A stretch of 64,000 nt of DNA from Pedobacter sp. BMA (GCF_001027745.1 NZ_LECU01000006.1:310001-374000); one strand, 5' to 3'; positions 16,687-25,047 are shown, counted from the first letter of the stretch. The notes: generated from the letters alone by a model not told the origin. A program made the numbers and translations.

Positions 16687-17568
16687 TCATGGCACGTGAT
16701 CACCTTTTACGTAGTCGACATAGGTAAAATTCATGTTATCTTTACCAAAATCTGTTACAACCTTAATACAGTCAACGGGTAAGTTGTATCCGTTTTTTCT
16801 CTCAAATTTAAACACCCCAACACTTTCTAACTTTAAACATTTGTCAACTAACTCAGGTAATAGTGCTACGTTTTGCCCTCGGTAGATTGACTGTACACTT
16901 GGATATGTAATACCTTTTAGACTTGTGCGGTTCCAGATATAATTAGCATAGGCGGACGAAATTTTGTATTTAAAAGATTCATTTTCACCTACATCTTTCC
17001 TAGCGAATTGTTCACTGAATATTTCTCCTTGTTCTTGGCAATATTTCTTCGTTTCTTCATTTGGTAGCCTCCTCATTTGCTCAGCTACAGATGTTCTGGC
17101 ATAGTTGCTGTTTTTTTGGGCATCTTTGCCGAAGATCATTTCGACGACTTCCATTTCAGTTATTATTCTCCAACGGCTCATCGTGAATAATTCAACGATG
17201 TTATCTTCTAACGCTTCCTCGTTTCTGAATAATTTCGAAGTTTCAAAATACGCCACAACTCTGGGTTGCCTAATTTCCAGAGACTCTATTGCTCCGTAAA
17301 AAACAGCTTGATGTTCTGCGTTTGATCTACCTAAGTCAACGTATTTTGAGAGAACATCTGGATCATGAATATAGCTAACCTCCTGTTCATTAGTAAAGAG
17401 TTTTTCGCCTTCATTAATTCGCACGCGATCTATATAGTGGTTTATATGCAATATAGCCGAAGGAACATATTTGTTAGGGATTTGTACTATGCTATCATAT
17501 ACATGCTTATAAGTAACGGTATCAAGTTTATTTTTTAAACTCTCTAAATAGGCTAATTCAGGACTCAT
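16687..17568 (-). CDS. RES-domain-like protein (possible NAD+ phosphorylase)
   Basis: The 293-residue protein shows the pattern of RES-domain proteins. There is an early Arg-rich strand (YIDRVRINEGE), then LGRSNAEHQAVFYGAIES (79-96), then VAYFETS, and a late GITYPSVQSIYRGQNVALLP, which matches the Ser-containing G(I/F)xYPSv...G.NvalF motif. RES toxins such as MbcT and ParT have an ADP-ribosyltransferase-like fold and consume NAD+ (phosphorolysis) or modify targets. No obvious antitoxin gene is adjacent, so it may instead be a defence effector. It lies between the caspase gene and the SIR2/NDT pair on the same strand. The assignment rests on motif reading only. Confidence 0.55.
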   Translation of the reverse strand: MSPELAYLESLKNKLDTVTYKHVYDSIVQIPNKYVPSAILHINHYIDRVRINEGEKLFTNEQEVSYIHDPDVLSKYVDLGRSNAEHQAVFYGAIESLEIRQPRVVAYFETSKLFRNEEALEDNIVELFTMSRWRIITEMEVVEMIFGKDAQKNSNYARTSVAEQMRRLPNEETKKYCQEQGEIFSEQFARKDVGENESFKYKISSAYANYIWNRTSLKGITYPSVQSIYRGQNVALLPELVDKCLKLESVGVFKFERKNGYNLPVDCIKVVTDFGKDNMNFTYVDYVKGDHVP

Positions 17569-17714
17569 TTTATACTTTTTGCAAGGAGGTTAGGGAGATA
17601 TAAATTATTTTAAACTTATATAAAATGTTGATTAGATGAAAGTGAGATATCTACGATTATTAAATGGTTTTTAACTTATAAAAGTGTTGTTAAAACGATG
17701 AGCGCGGATGTTTC

Positions 17715-17772
17715 GCAGACATATTAATCAACAATAGCCATTGGTTTGGAATTTGGTTTGTTGTATGTCTGC
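17715..17772. repeat. Imperfect inverted repeat between two defence genes
   Basis: GCAGACATA (17715-17723) and CAACAA (17729-17734) pair with TTGTTG-TATGTCTGC (17758-17772), leaving only a TTAAT bulge in the left arm and a 23-nt loop. No T run follows on either side. It lies in the 279-bp gap between the NDT-like and RES-like genes and may be an RNA hairpin or protein-binding site. Confidence 0.4.
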
Positions 17773-17847
17773 TCGCTCGCGGATCTTCCAAGGGGATAGA
17801 GTTTACGGCAATATCCAAGATCTAAAAGAATAGAATAACTTTTTGTA

Positions 17848-18681
17848 CTAAACCTCTGTTCGCTCACTCAAAAAATTTATGATACGATTTTTAACTATCG
17901 CCCGCGGCCAATTTAAAGTTTTGTCTTCCAAAAAATCACGATAATTATTCATTATAAATCCAGAAACATCTTTCTCACCGATAACTTCTTCATTTATCTC
18001 AAAAGCCTCTCGAATAGCCTGATCTAAATCGCTAAATTTCTCCATTGGCGGCATATTGAGATTTGTTTTTATAAAAGCATTTGTTGTTGATAAAATGGAT
18101 ATCTGTTTCGTCATAGATTCTAGCGTAGAAACGATGAGATCATTAAAATTCCCATCTTTTTCTTTCAGTCCTTTTAAATCGAATGTTCCGAAATGCTTCA
18201 AAAAAGTTGAATAGTCTGGCTCTTTAGATTTTTTATAAGTTGCAATGATTTTTTTCTTAAGTTGCTCTTTAAAAATAATTATTTTACCATGCCTTAAATC
18301 TCGGGGATATATTAAATGCTCAATTGGTCCAGTATCGAATGATATATCCGTTTGATCGTCGATAACCACAATAGTAGCTTTGTCGAAAGCTAGGCGTAGT
18401 CCCAGCTCAAACATTACGTTCGGGTTTTTACCACTGACATCAACTATTACAATCTCATTTTGATATAAATTTTGTACAATCCTACTTTGAATCACCCCTG
18501 CAAATTCAGATGCACTGACTAAATCACTTTTAAAACCAGCTGCTTTAGCTACATCTTGTAATATAGATAAAACTTCGCTCCAGTGATCGGTTTCGAGGCC
18601 ATCAATCTTTGATATAGGCATTACTATTCCACAAGTGATCGTACCATCTTGAGTTTCAATAAGATTTTTTTCGTTGTGCAT
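17848..18681 (-). CDS. NDT/TIR-fold-like protein paired with a SIR2-like gene
   Basis: The ATG at 18681 is preferred because it follows the stop of the SIR2-like gene by 1 nt; a longer frame from 18732 would overlap it by 50 bp. The 277-residue protein starts with a Rossmann-like half, CGIVMPISKIDG...HWSEVLSIL, then IVIVDVSGKNPNVMFELGLRLAF and IDDQT...FDTGPIEHLIYPRDLR. This is the pattern of nucleoside 2-deoxyribosyltransferase-like proteins, a fold related to TIR domains (NPNVxxExG carries the candidate catalytic Glu). The C-terminal ~120 residues are helical and unrecognised. It may make or sense a nucleotide or NAD-derived signal for its SIR2-like partner; this is inference. Confidence 0.6.
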   Translation of the reverse strand: MHNEKNLIETQDGTITCGIVMPISKIDGLETDHWSEVLSILQDVAKAAGFKSDLVSASEFAGVIQSRIVQNLYQNEIVIVDVSGKNPNVMFELGLRLAFDKATIVVIDDQTDISFDTGPIEHLIYPRDLRHGKIIIFKEQLKKKIIATYKKSKEPDYSTFLKHFGTFDLKGLKEKDGNFNDLIVSTLESMTKQISILSTTNAFIKTNLNMPPMEKFSDLDQAIREAFEINEEVIGEKDVSGFIMNNYRDFLEDKTLNWPRAIVKNRIINFLSERTEV

Positions 18682-18682
18682 T

Positions 18683-19711
18683 TTAATAGAAAAATTTCGG
18701 TGTATCAAATGAAAACAAAGTCCTTGAATCAAAAAACTGCACCGACTTATTAGGAAATAGATTATTAACTCTGCTGGTCTCTCTTTGTAGGTCCTTCATA
18801 GACCGATTCGGCCAGACTGACGCAACGATAGTATCCGTTTTTGAGCTGTTTATAGCTTCAACAATATGGCGATCACTTTTTCCGAAGGAAAAGCCAAATG
18901 TAACAAGATTGCCTTTTCTAGATTTAAGTTTATTTAATGCAGATCTTAAGTAATAATTTTCATTTATGGATATGTATTTTTCTTCAGCTGTACCTTCAGC
19001 TACATAAACAGGAAAATTATTATTATCAAGCTCTATCTTGATTAACTTAATGTATTCGAGGTTGCCATCAATCTTTCTTATTTTGTATGTTGAACCAGAT
19101 GGATTAAACATGAAGAGGGAGCCATGGAGATATATGAGATTTCTAGGTTTATAATCAAAGTCATCAAAACTTAGCTTACCTTTTGATAATTCGGTGTAAA
19201 ATCCATCCCCGAATTGCGAAAAGTTTTCCAAACCCAAATCCACCAAAGTGTTGTTGGCCAATATGATTTTGTATAAGTATACGTCATAATTCGTTGTATA
19301 TACATCAGAAAATGGCTCAAGTTCTTTAGCTAATGACCTAAGCATTACATCTCGGATATCCTTCGCTTCAGGATGAGTAGTTTGAATGGTGTGTATAAGC
19401 CCGTCCTTAACTCTCTGTTTGATTTTCGGTATGTCAGAGTTAACAGATCCTAACACAGAATTTACAATTTCAGCATTATTCAATCCACTAAGTACTACCT
19501 CAAAGTTTGTTGTGTTAAAGTTTTTGAATAGGTCAACAATTTCAGCAACACTTTGACTACAAAATAGTTCGCAAAGTGAATCATATCTCAAACTTGGCCA
19601 TAAATTTATAGAGAAACCATTACCAATCAATATATCTGATACTTCAAAACTATCTTTCATAGTTTGCCAATCAAATATACCGACATCAGATAGTTCATTT
19701 TGTGAGAGCAT
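18683..19711 (-). CDS. SIR2-like (DUF4917-type) putative NADase effector
   Basis: The 342-residue protein has the diverged SIR2 motifs in order: ILIGNGFSINL (28-37), VYTTNYDVYLY (137-147), NLIYLHGSL (191-199) and VTFGFSFGKSDRHIVEAI (270-287). These match DUF4917/SIR2-like proteins, whose Rossmann fold binds NAD+. SIR2-like proteins in anti-phage systems such as Thoeris and DSR deplete NAD+ on activation. No deacetylase-type zinc module (CxxC pairs) is visible, consistent with an NADase rather than a sirtuin deacetylase. Stop and next start are 1 nt apart, so it is probably translated together with the NDT-like partner. It is first in its transcript; the 870 bp upstream are non-coding. Confidence 0.75.
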   Translation of the reverse strand: MLSQNELSDVGIFDWQTMKDSFEVSDILIGNGFSINLWPSLRYDSLCELFCSQSVAEIVDLFKNFNTTNFEVVLSGLNNAEIVNSVLGSVNSDIPKIKQRVKDGLIHTIQTTHPEAKDIRDVMLRSLAKELEPFSDVYTTNYDVYLYKIILANNTLVDLGLENFSQFGDGFYTELSKGKLSFDDFDYKPRNLIYLHGSLFMFNPSGSTYKIRKIDGNLEYIKLIKIELDNNNFPVYVAEGTAEEKYISINENYYLRSALNKLKSRKGNLVTFGFSFGKSDRHIVEAINSSKTDTIVASVWPNRSMKDLQRETSRVNNLFPNKSVQFFDSRTLFSFDTPKFFY

Positions 19712-20584
19712 AACATCCAGTTTATTAACGCAAATTAAGTATTTTTTGATTGATTCCCAAAACCACTAGCAGAACGGTATAGCCATAGTAATCGAATAGT
19801 CATAAATGCTGCGATCAAAGCAGAATGAATATTTTAGCCAAGTAGTATCACAGAAAGCAATGAGCAATAAGACTATGAGACGCCACCAGATATTTTATGA
19901 AGTATCAAACAGGAAGGTTTTGATGCAAGGATGTTGGTCGGTTGTCCATTTTTATGAAATTGTTAGCTGCCTTATAGAGTAATTAGCTTTTTAGAGAACT
20001 GATTGGGTTCATTTTCCAGTTGAAAGTGGTAAATTAACTGTGTAGCAATAACTGGCTGGGCATCCAACAGCATAAATCTTAGACTTATTGTTTGAAGTTG
20101 GTGATAAATTTTCTGTTGATAAGAGTTTCATGTGTTTTGTTTTCTATACTTTCCTCAGACTTAGGTAAGTTTAGATAATCCAATCAGGTATTACTGCATA
20201 CTTATGTATCATAAAAAAGTAGTTTATCCGTAACCGAATATTTTGGTGAACCTAGCCTTGTGAGTCGTGCCAACCAAAATCAGTTTTCATTCCTTATATT
20301 CCTACGTAGCAAGCCTCAGAAAACTTAAATTAAAAGTAAATTTGGAGCCAACTATGCGGAATCGGCGAACAATTTCGCCGACAAATGAATTGTGACAAAT
20401 GATGATACAAATAAAACTGGTTCACATAGGGATTTTAATACCATGCTTTTCATGATTTTTGTCGCGGTATTAACTTTTGGTGATGATAGAGAGCCATTCT
20501 TTGGTTGGTCGATTTTATTTAGGATCCTACTAAAATTAAGAATCGATAATTTTCATAACTTTACCACACAAATAATTAAACACA
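19712..20584. other. Divergent intergenic region with one hairpin
   Basis: No supported gene occurs in these 870 bp between the leftward SIR2-like gene and the rightward ATPase gene. Promoters for both must lie here. A perfect 8-bp stem, TCGGCGAA (20362-20369) with TTCGCCGA (20374-20381) around a CAAT loop, is the only clear structure. It has no T run, so it is more likely an operator or RNA hairpin than a terminator. An 84-codon frame at 20392-20646 runs into the ATPase gene and is not credited. Confidence 0.4.
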
Positions 20585-21895
20585 ATGAGCAATTTCCCCG
20601 ATATACGTATTTTAGCAGAGGATTTTCGAGCAGTAAACCACGCTGACATTATCATAAATGGAATTACTGTGGTTGCTGGAGAGAACGGCTCAGGTAAAAG
20701 TTCTATTTCTAAACTTTTGTACTTTTTATATAGAACCGTTGCTGACTACGATCGTATCGTTGCCAGAGAACTAAGAGGCAGTTTGGCGGATGTGAGTCGT
20801 TTTCTTGAAATAATTGCTCAAGAGACCCGTTACTACGACAAAGGCTTGGATTTTAGAGGGGAAGTAGTGGAGCTTAGAAAAGCTTTACTAAATACCGAGG
20901 ATCTGAAAGGGGAAATGAGACGATGGATTGAGGTTGTTGAGCAGATACAGAAATTTTTGAGTGCCACAGAATGGGTTAAAAATCCAGATAGACTTACTCC
21001 AAGGAATTCTGGGCGGTTTCGGCATATTCTTGGCGATCTTCTAAATATCGACTACAAAGAGGAGGACATGGATGAATCCTTTGAGAAAGTAAAAAATATA
21101 ATAATCAAAAACTTCAGAAAAGCAATAGATACCATAGAACTCAGACCAACTTCGTTATTTACCGAGGAATTAAGAAGGGTATTTATAGAGGGAAGTTTAC
21201 CAGGTAAATTCGAGGTGCAAGAATATGGTGATCTCATCGTAGCCCTCACCAAAAAAAACTTATCGATACCTTACAGTATTCAGAATGCTATTTATCTTGA
21301 TACCCCAATGATGCTTCATTCCGAAGCTAGTAATAATGTGCATTGGGACGATCTCGAGGAACTGCTACAGAAAAAAGGAAATGGAAACCACTTAGTGGCT
21401 GATCTGATAAATAGTGAAATCATTCAAGGCGACGTATATTCTGATGATGTGCTTTATTCGACCGATGAATTCAAATTTAAGCGTGTCGATGGAGAAGTTT
21501 TTGGACTATTGGATGTTGCTACAGGAATAAAGTCTTTCTCTATCCTCCAAATATTGTTAAAAAATGGTACCATAACAGACAAGACATTGCTCATCTTAGA
21601 CGAACCAGAATCTAACCTTCATCCACAATGGATAATTGAGTATGCCAGGATTATCGTACTGCTCAATAAGCAACTTGGAATCAAGTTCTTTCTTGCAACT
21701 CATAATCCGGATATGGTAAGTGCAATCAGGTATATTTCTGAAAAAGAAGGTGTTTTGGACGGTACGAATTTCTACTTGGCACAAAAGGTCGACGGAAAAT
21801 TCAAATACAACTATACTTTCTTGGATAAAGAGATCGATCCCATATTCGAATCGTTCAACATTGCATTGGAGCGGATAAATAAATATGGTATTTAA
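20585..21895 (+). CDS. AAA (AAA_15/OLD-like) ATPase of a two-gene module
   Basis: The 436-residue protein has an ABC/SMC-type ATPase fold: Walker A AGENGSGKSS (31-40), a helical insertion of about 200 residues, a signature-like LLDVATGIKSFSI, Walker B LLILDEPESNLHPQW and a switch His in FFLATHNPDMVSA. This fits the AAA_15/OLD-like ATPases used as sensors in many defence systems (compare Gabija, PARIS, Septu), but the insertion is not one I recognise. Its TAA shares a base with the ATG of the next gene (TAATG), so the two proteins are probably made together and form a complex. It acts in the cytoplasm. Confidence 0.8.
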   Translation: MSNFPDIRILAEDFRAVNHADIIINGITVVAGENGSGKSSISKLLYFLYRTVADYDRIVARELRGSLADVSRFLEIIAQETRYYDKGLDFRGEVVELRKALLNTEDLKGEMRRWIEVVEQIQKFLSATEWVKNPDRLTPRNSGRFRHILGDLLNIDYKEEDMDESFEKVKNIIIKNFRKAIDTIELRPTSLFTEELRRVFIEGSLPGKFEVQEYGDLIVALTKKNLSIPYSIQNAIYLDTPMMLHSEASNNVHWDDLEELLQKKGNGNHLVADLINSEIIQGDVYSDDVLYSTDEFKFKRVDGEVFGLLDVATGIKSFSILQILLKNGTITDKTLLILDEPESNLHPQWIIEYARIIVLLNKQLGIKFFLATHNPDMVSAIRYISEKEGVLDGTNFYLAQKVDGKFKYNYTFLDKEIDPIFESFNIALERINKYGI

Positions 21896-22392
21896 TGAAG
21901 TATTCTAAACAGGCCACACTTGATTTAGCCAAGTCGCTGAATAAGGAAGAATGTCTACAGGGTATTAACCAGCTGACCCTGAAAGAAGGCAGTTCAGACG
22001 CAAACATCTTTACTGATGGGGAAGTTGTATTAGATATGGATTGTGTGGAGCATAAGTTTGCAAGTATAGAAAAGAGATCTCCGGTAAAGTCTATGGACTC
22101 GGCTTTTGTTACCACGGACAGTACAGGAACAAAAAGTGAGCTCGTAATGGTTGAATACCGATTCAACTATAAGAATCTTGCTAACCTAAGCCGGGTTGAA
22201 CTGCTCCAAAAAGTGGCAGGCTCAACAGCGGCAGCGCAATCCACTACTAATGTGCACCCTAACTATTATTTTGTATTTAATTCTAATCTGAAAAATCAGG
22301 CGATCAGTCGCCTCGCAAGGATGAACCCTGTTATTCCACAGCACTATAAAGCAATAGACCTTAAGGACATCCAAGATTTGTTTTTTTCCTAA
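21895..22392 (+). CDS. ATPase-coupled small protein, possible REase fold
   Basis: The 165-residue protein follows the ATPase with a 1-nt overlap. I do not recognise the family. The order of elements resembles a PD-(D/E)XK fold: an acidic helix (VLDMDCVEHKFASIEK), a strand with Asp in SMDSAFVTT, then SELVMVEYRFNYKN where an ExK-like motif reads E-Y-R, a helix (RVELLQKVAGST) and a strand YYFVFN. The Lys-to-Arg change would be unusual for an active nuclease. The context, an AAA ATPase partner within a defence island, supports an effector or nuclease role. This is inference from motif order only. Confidence 0.45.
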   Translation: MKYSKQATLDLAKSLNKEECLQGINQLTLKEGSSDANIFTDGEVVLDMDCVEHKFASIEKRSPVKSMDSAFVTTDSTGTKSELVMVEYRFNYKNLANLSRVELLQKVAGSTAAAQSTTNVHPNYYFVFNSNLKNQAISRLARMNPVIPQHYKAIDLKDIQDLFFS

Positions 22393-22594
22393 ATAACGTC
22401 CCTACAATCTTCAATAAGTTAAGAAAGTAGTTTTTTTTGCTTGTTAGAAATCGTTTAAATTTTAGCAACCATAATTCGGGATATGCTATTCATTTGACAT
22501 CAAAAAGGCCCTGCTCCCAGTCGATATTTATTCTCCTGCGCTAACCTATTGGCGGATATAAGTTCAATCGAAAAATCCACTTTTTAAACTAAAT

Positions 22595-23020
22595 ATGCCG
22601 AACTGGAGCGTTTTGTCTGATTTTACTAATCATCTCCCTGTGAGAATTTGCTATTGCTACGGATGGCTCAGGAAACCGGCATTTTTAGATGTTCAGGAAA
22701 TATACCTGGAACTTGCCCCCAAAGAACGTTATGGTACTTACAGCACCATCACTCTAGGCAGAGGCTTGAACGGTATATGGACCTTTGGTCTTTTCGCGTC
22801 TTTTGGTACCGCGGGTTCATCAAGCGGGATATGCGTGTACGGGAACGCCTTTCCCTCTAAAGATCAGGCGCAAAAGTATGCGGCCGACCGGTTAAAACAG
22901 ATGATGCAATCCAATATTGGCAGCTCAGATACTAAAAACTACAATCAAAAGGTAATCCTAGCGACCTTGAAAGATTTAGAAAAACTTGAGGTGAGCACCA
23001 TTCAACTGGCGCTCTTCTAG
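22595..23020 (+). CDS. Hypothetical protein, 141 aa
   Basis: A soluble-looking protein with no signal peptide that I do not recognise. It contains a Gly/Thr-rich middle (YGTYSTITLGRGLNGIWTFG, then FASFGTAGSSSGICVYG) and a helical end (QAQKYAADRLKQMM). The middle may form beta strands. Its stop is 2 bp from the convergent stop of the truncated vsr gene, and the missing part of vsr would lie where this gene now is. So it may have arrived with the rearrangement that cut vsr. The frame is clean and the composition is coding-like. Confidence 0.6.
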   Translation: MPNWSVLSDFTNHLPVRICYCYGWLRKPAFLDVQEIYLELAPKERYGTYSTITLGRGLNGIWTFGLFASFGTAGSSSGICVYGNAFPSKDQAQKYAADRLKQMMQSNIGSSDTKNYNQKVILATLKDLEKLEVSTIQLALF

Positions 23021-23021
23021 C

Positions 23022-23234
23022 TCACTTGAATTTTCTAAGAATTCTATGCGGATAGATTATGGTCTGGACAGGAAGCACGATATCAGGTTTACCAGGTAAA
23101 TCTTTAACATGGAGCCGGTACCTAAAACCATTTGCATGAAGAAACCTGCGCACCAGCATTTCTGGTTTGGTGTTTTTCCCTTTGATGCGGCTCATATTGA
23201 ATGAGCGGGTTTCTTTGCTGTATACGTCGGCCAT
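23022..23234 (-). pseudogene. vsr: Truncated very-short-patch-repair endonuclease (vsr)
   Basis: From ATG 23234 the frame gives the N-terminal half of a Vsr endonuclease: RSFNMSRIKGKNTKPEML, then RRFLHANGFRYRLH and LPGKPDIVLP, which includes the catalytic Asp. After that the sequence departs from the family and stops at 23022. It lacks the downstream FVxGCFWH-type region with the zinc and active-site residues. Normal Vsr proteins are about 130-150 residues; this one has 70. Vsr nicks T:G mismatches arising from deaminated 5-methylcytosine and usually accompanies a C5 methylase, here perhaps the one at 3054. It is almost certainly inactive. Confidence 0.85.
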
Positions 23235-23324
23235 GATAACACAACAATGCAGGTGGAGAGATGTTGTCAATTACGTGCTTTTAATGCTATTTCGTTTTTC
23301 AAATGCTAGCCTCTAAGGAAGGAT

Positions 23325-23624
23325 CTATTTAAATTCTGCTACCGTTAAGCTTAAATGTTCATCAATAAATGTCATCATGTGAATAGCTTTTTGGACTGCT
23401 CCAGGTAAATCTGATGCGTGTGTTGCGTAAGCCCCATCTTCAATACCAATCCGGGTAAACTGTCCTTTTAATTGTAAAAATCCAATAGAATACGGATGTT
23501 GATAACCTTCTGTAAAATCTATGTTCACGCAGAATGATTTTTCAGCGTTTTCGAATATTGCATTATCATCATACTCTTCAACTAATAGCCAGTTAGGAGG
23601 TATGGAATTGAACAGGCCTTTCAT
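23325..23624 (-). CDS. Hypothetical protein, 99 aa
   Basis: The ATG at 23624 (MKGLFNSIPPNWLLVEEYDD) is preferred over a TTG 48 bases upstream. The protein is acidic, with no signal peptide or membrane segment, and I do not recognise it. It has an alternating strand/helix pattern (KSFCVNIDFTEG, YSIGFLQLKGQF, VQKAIHMMTFIDEHL) suggesting a small alpha/beta domain. It lies between the vsr remnant and the HNH gene at 23911. No partner is evident. Confidence 0.55.
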   Translation of the reverse strand: MKGLFNSIPPNWLLVEEYDDNAIFENAEKSFCVNIDFTEGYQHPYSIGFLQLKGQFTRIGIEDGAYATHASDLPGAVQKAIHMMTFIDEHLSLTVAEFK

Positions 23625-23766
23625 AATTAATCTAGTCTTAATTGGTTGGTTTGAGTGAATTTGTTGTTGCAAAACAACAGGTTTCCTACTATTAAAAATA
23701 CAAATTTAAATGCATAATATCAATGGATTATTGATGTTGTATAAACTTAAATCATTAAAATTGAAC

Positions 23767-23842
23767 GTTATACTTAATAAATCCTATATCTTCGAAACGT
23801 AACTAAGTTTTTGATCGCGCCTACAGCATCTGAGGTTTTTTT
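23767..23842 (+). repeat. 76-bp imperfect repeat ending in a hairpin and T run, copy 1
   Basis: This stretch resembles 26839-26914 along its whole length. Shared pieces include GTTATACT, AAACGTAACT and AGTTTT, followed by a hairpin (CCT-A-CAG-CAT-CTG-AGG) and seven T. A Bacteroidota-like -7 element (TATCTTCG at 23787-23794) with TTG at 23761 could drive a transcript of about 45 nt ending at the hairpin. It may be a small RNA gene, or the leader of the HNH gene 70 bp downstream. Confidence 0.4.
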
Positions 23843-23910
23843 GTTAATCTGCTAATAGTATCTGTTAATCAAATTTGTTCTTCCACTCCCTATGTTTATC
23901 TTGCGGATGA

Positions 23911-24969
23911 ATGATCCCTTTTCACGAACGTTTACCGATAAACCTGTTAACGGCCAGCTTTAACAGCACTGCTGCGGCTTACAAATTTTACTGGCTCCTA
24001 TCTATACTGGATGAGGTGGCTGATGGTGAATATTACATCCCTAAGCATCGCTTATTTGTAGGCATGGTGGCTTCGAGTTGGTACACGATTAATTATTTCA
24101 AAATTAGTTTTGGTAAACAGGATCAGTTGCATAAAGCGGTGGAGGAAATTGGGTTACTGGAAGGCATTAATATCGATGAAGACCGGGTTCGCATCAGGAA
24201 ACGTTTAAACAAAAGTAATCATCCGCAAACGCAACGATTGCTTTGGCATTTCAATAAGCAGGTACCACACCGTTTTTTGAGTCCGTGGTTTCCATCCAAA
24301 GGTGAAAATCAAAAATATATTTATGAGGCTTCGGGCAGGTTCGAAAACGACTGCTTATATGCAGTAAACGATACGCATGTAACTATTAACCCGATATGGG
24401 CCGATTATCTGACAAAGAATATGGGTGTTCTAAAAAGTTTTTGCTACTGGAACTTAAGCTTGTATTTGCAAAAACACAATCCTAATGTTCCTGATATTCC
24501 GAATAAGCTGATTAAACCAGCTAAAAGAAATGGCCTGGCTAAACAGCGTAAGTTCTGGAATACAATTATCGGCGAGCTTGGTAGCGTAGATTGTATTTAT
24601 AACAACAGTAAGTTACAGGTAGGTAACTTTGCGGTAGAACACTTCATTCCCTATGCCTTTGTATCTCATGATTTGATCTGGAATTTGATTCCAGCCAGTC
24701 CTTCTTTCAACAGTTCTAAATCGGACAGGCTCCCTCCCCTGGACAAATACTTTGATGGTTTTTACCACTTACAAAAACAGGCAATAGAGATTACTAAACA
24801 CAAAGCCGTTAAAGAACCTTTATTGGAAGATTACCTGAGTATCTTTCCTGATCTCGAAAGCTTAACTTCACTACCGGATGATTACAAGATTAAATTTAGA
24901 TCGACTATTGAGCCTCTGATCACAATTGCGGGGAATAATGGGTTCGAGATGATGCAGGAAGTAAGATAA
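23911..24969 (+). CDS. HNH endonuclease domain protein
   Basis: The 352-residue protein has a C-terminal HNH nuclease region: DCIYNNSKLQVGNFAVEHFIPYAF, then HDLIWNLIPASPSFNSSKSD. It carries the H in EHFIPY, N in WNLIPA and a Ser/Lys-rich end, a form seen in HNH proteins of defence islands in place of the standard DHIxP. The N-terminal 200 residues are helical and of unknown function (YKFYWLLSILDEV, then LWHFNKQVPHRFLSPWF). It is probably a DNA-cleaving effector or orphan restriction nuclease. Its own terminator follows at 24975-25010. Confidence 0.75.
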   Translation: MIPFHERLPINLLTASFNSTAAAYKFYWLLSILDEVADGEYYIPKHRLFVGMVASSWYTINYFKISFGKQDQLHKAVEEIGLLEGINIDEDRVRIRKRLNKSNHPQTQRLLWHFNKQVPHRFLSPWFPSKGENQKYIYEASGRFENDCLYAVNDTHVTINPIWADYLTKNMGVLKSFCYWNLSLYLQKHNPNVPDIPNKLIKPAKRNGLAKQRKFWNTIIGELGSVDCIYNNSKLQVGNFAVEHFIPYAFVSHDLIWNLIPASPSFNSSKSDRLPPLDKYFDGFYHLQKQAIEITKHKAVKEPLLEDYLSIFPDLESLTSLPDDYKIKFRSTIEPLITIAGNNGFEMMQEVR

Positions 24970-24974
24970 ACTAT

Positions 24975-25010
24975 TCAAAAACGGCAGATGCAAACAACTG
25001 CCATTTTTGA
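24975..25010. terminator. Bidirectional terminator
   Basis: TCAAAAA-c-GGCAG (24975-24987) pairs with CTGCC-a-TTTTTGA (24998-25010) around a 10-nt loop. The A and T runs flanking the GC stem make it usable by both the rightward HNH gene and the leftward lipoprotein gene. Confidence 0.75.
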
Positions 25011-25047
25011 ATTTGTTAATATTAATTTACTGATGGTTTGCACACGG

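Noticed and set aside
20392..20646. 84-codon plus-strand ORF before the ATPase gene
   Set aside because: Runs through the likely promoter and into the ATPase start in another frame; no motif.
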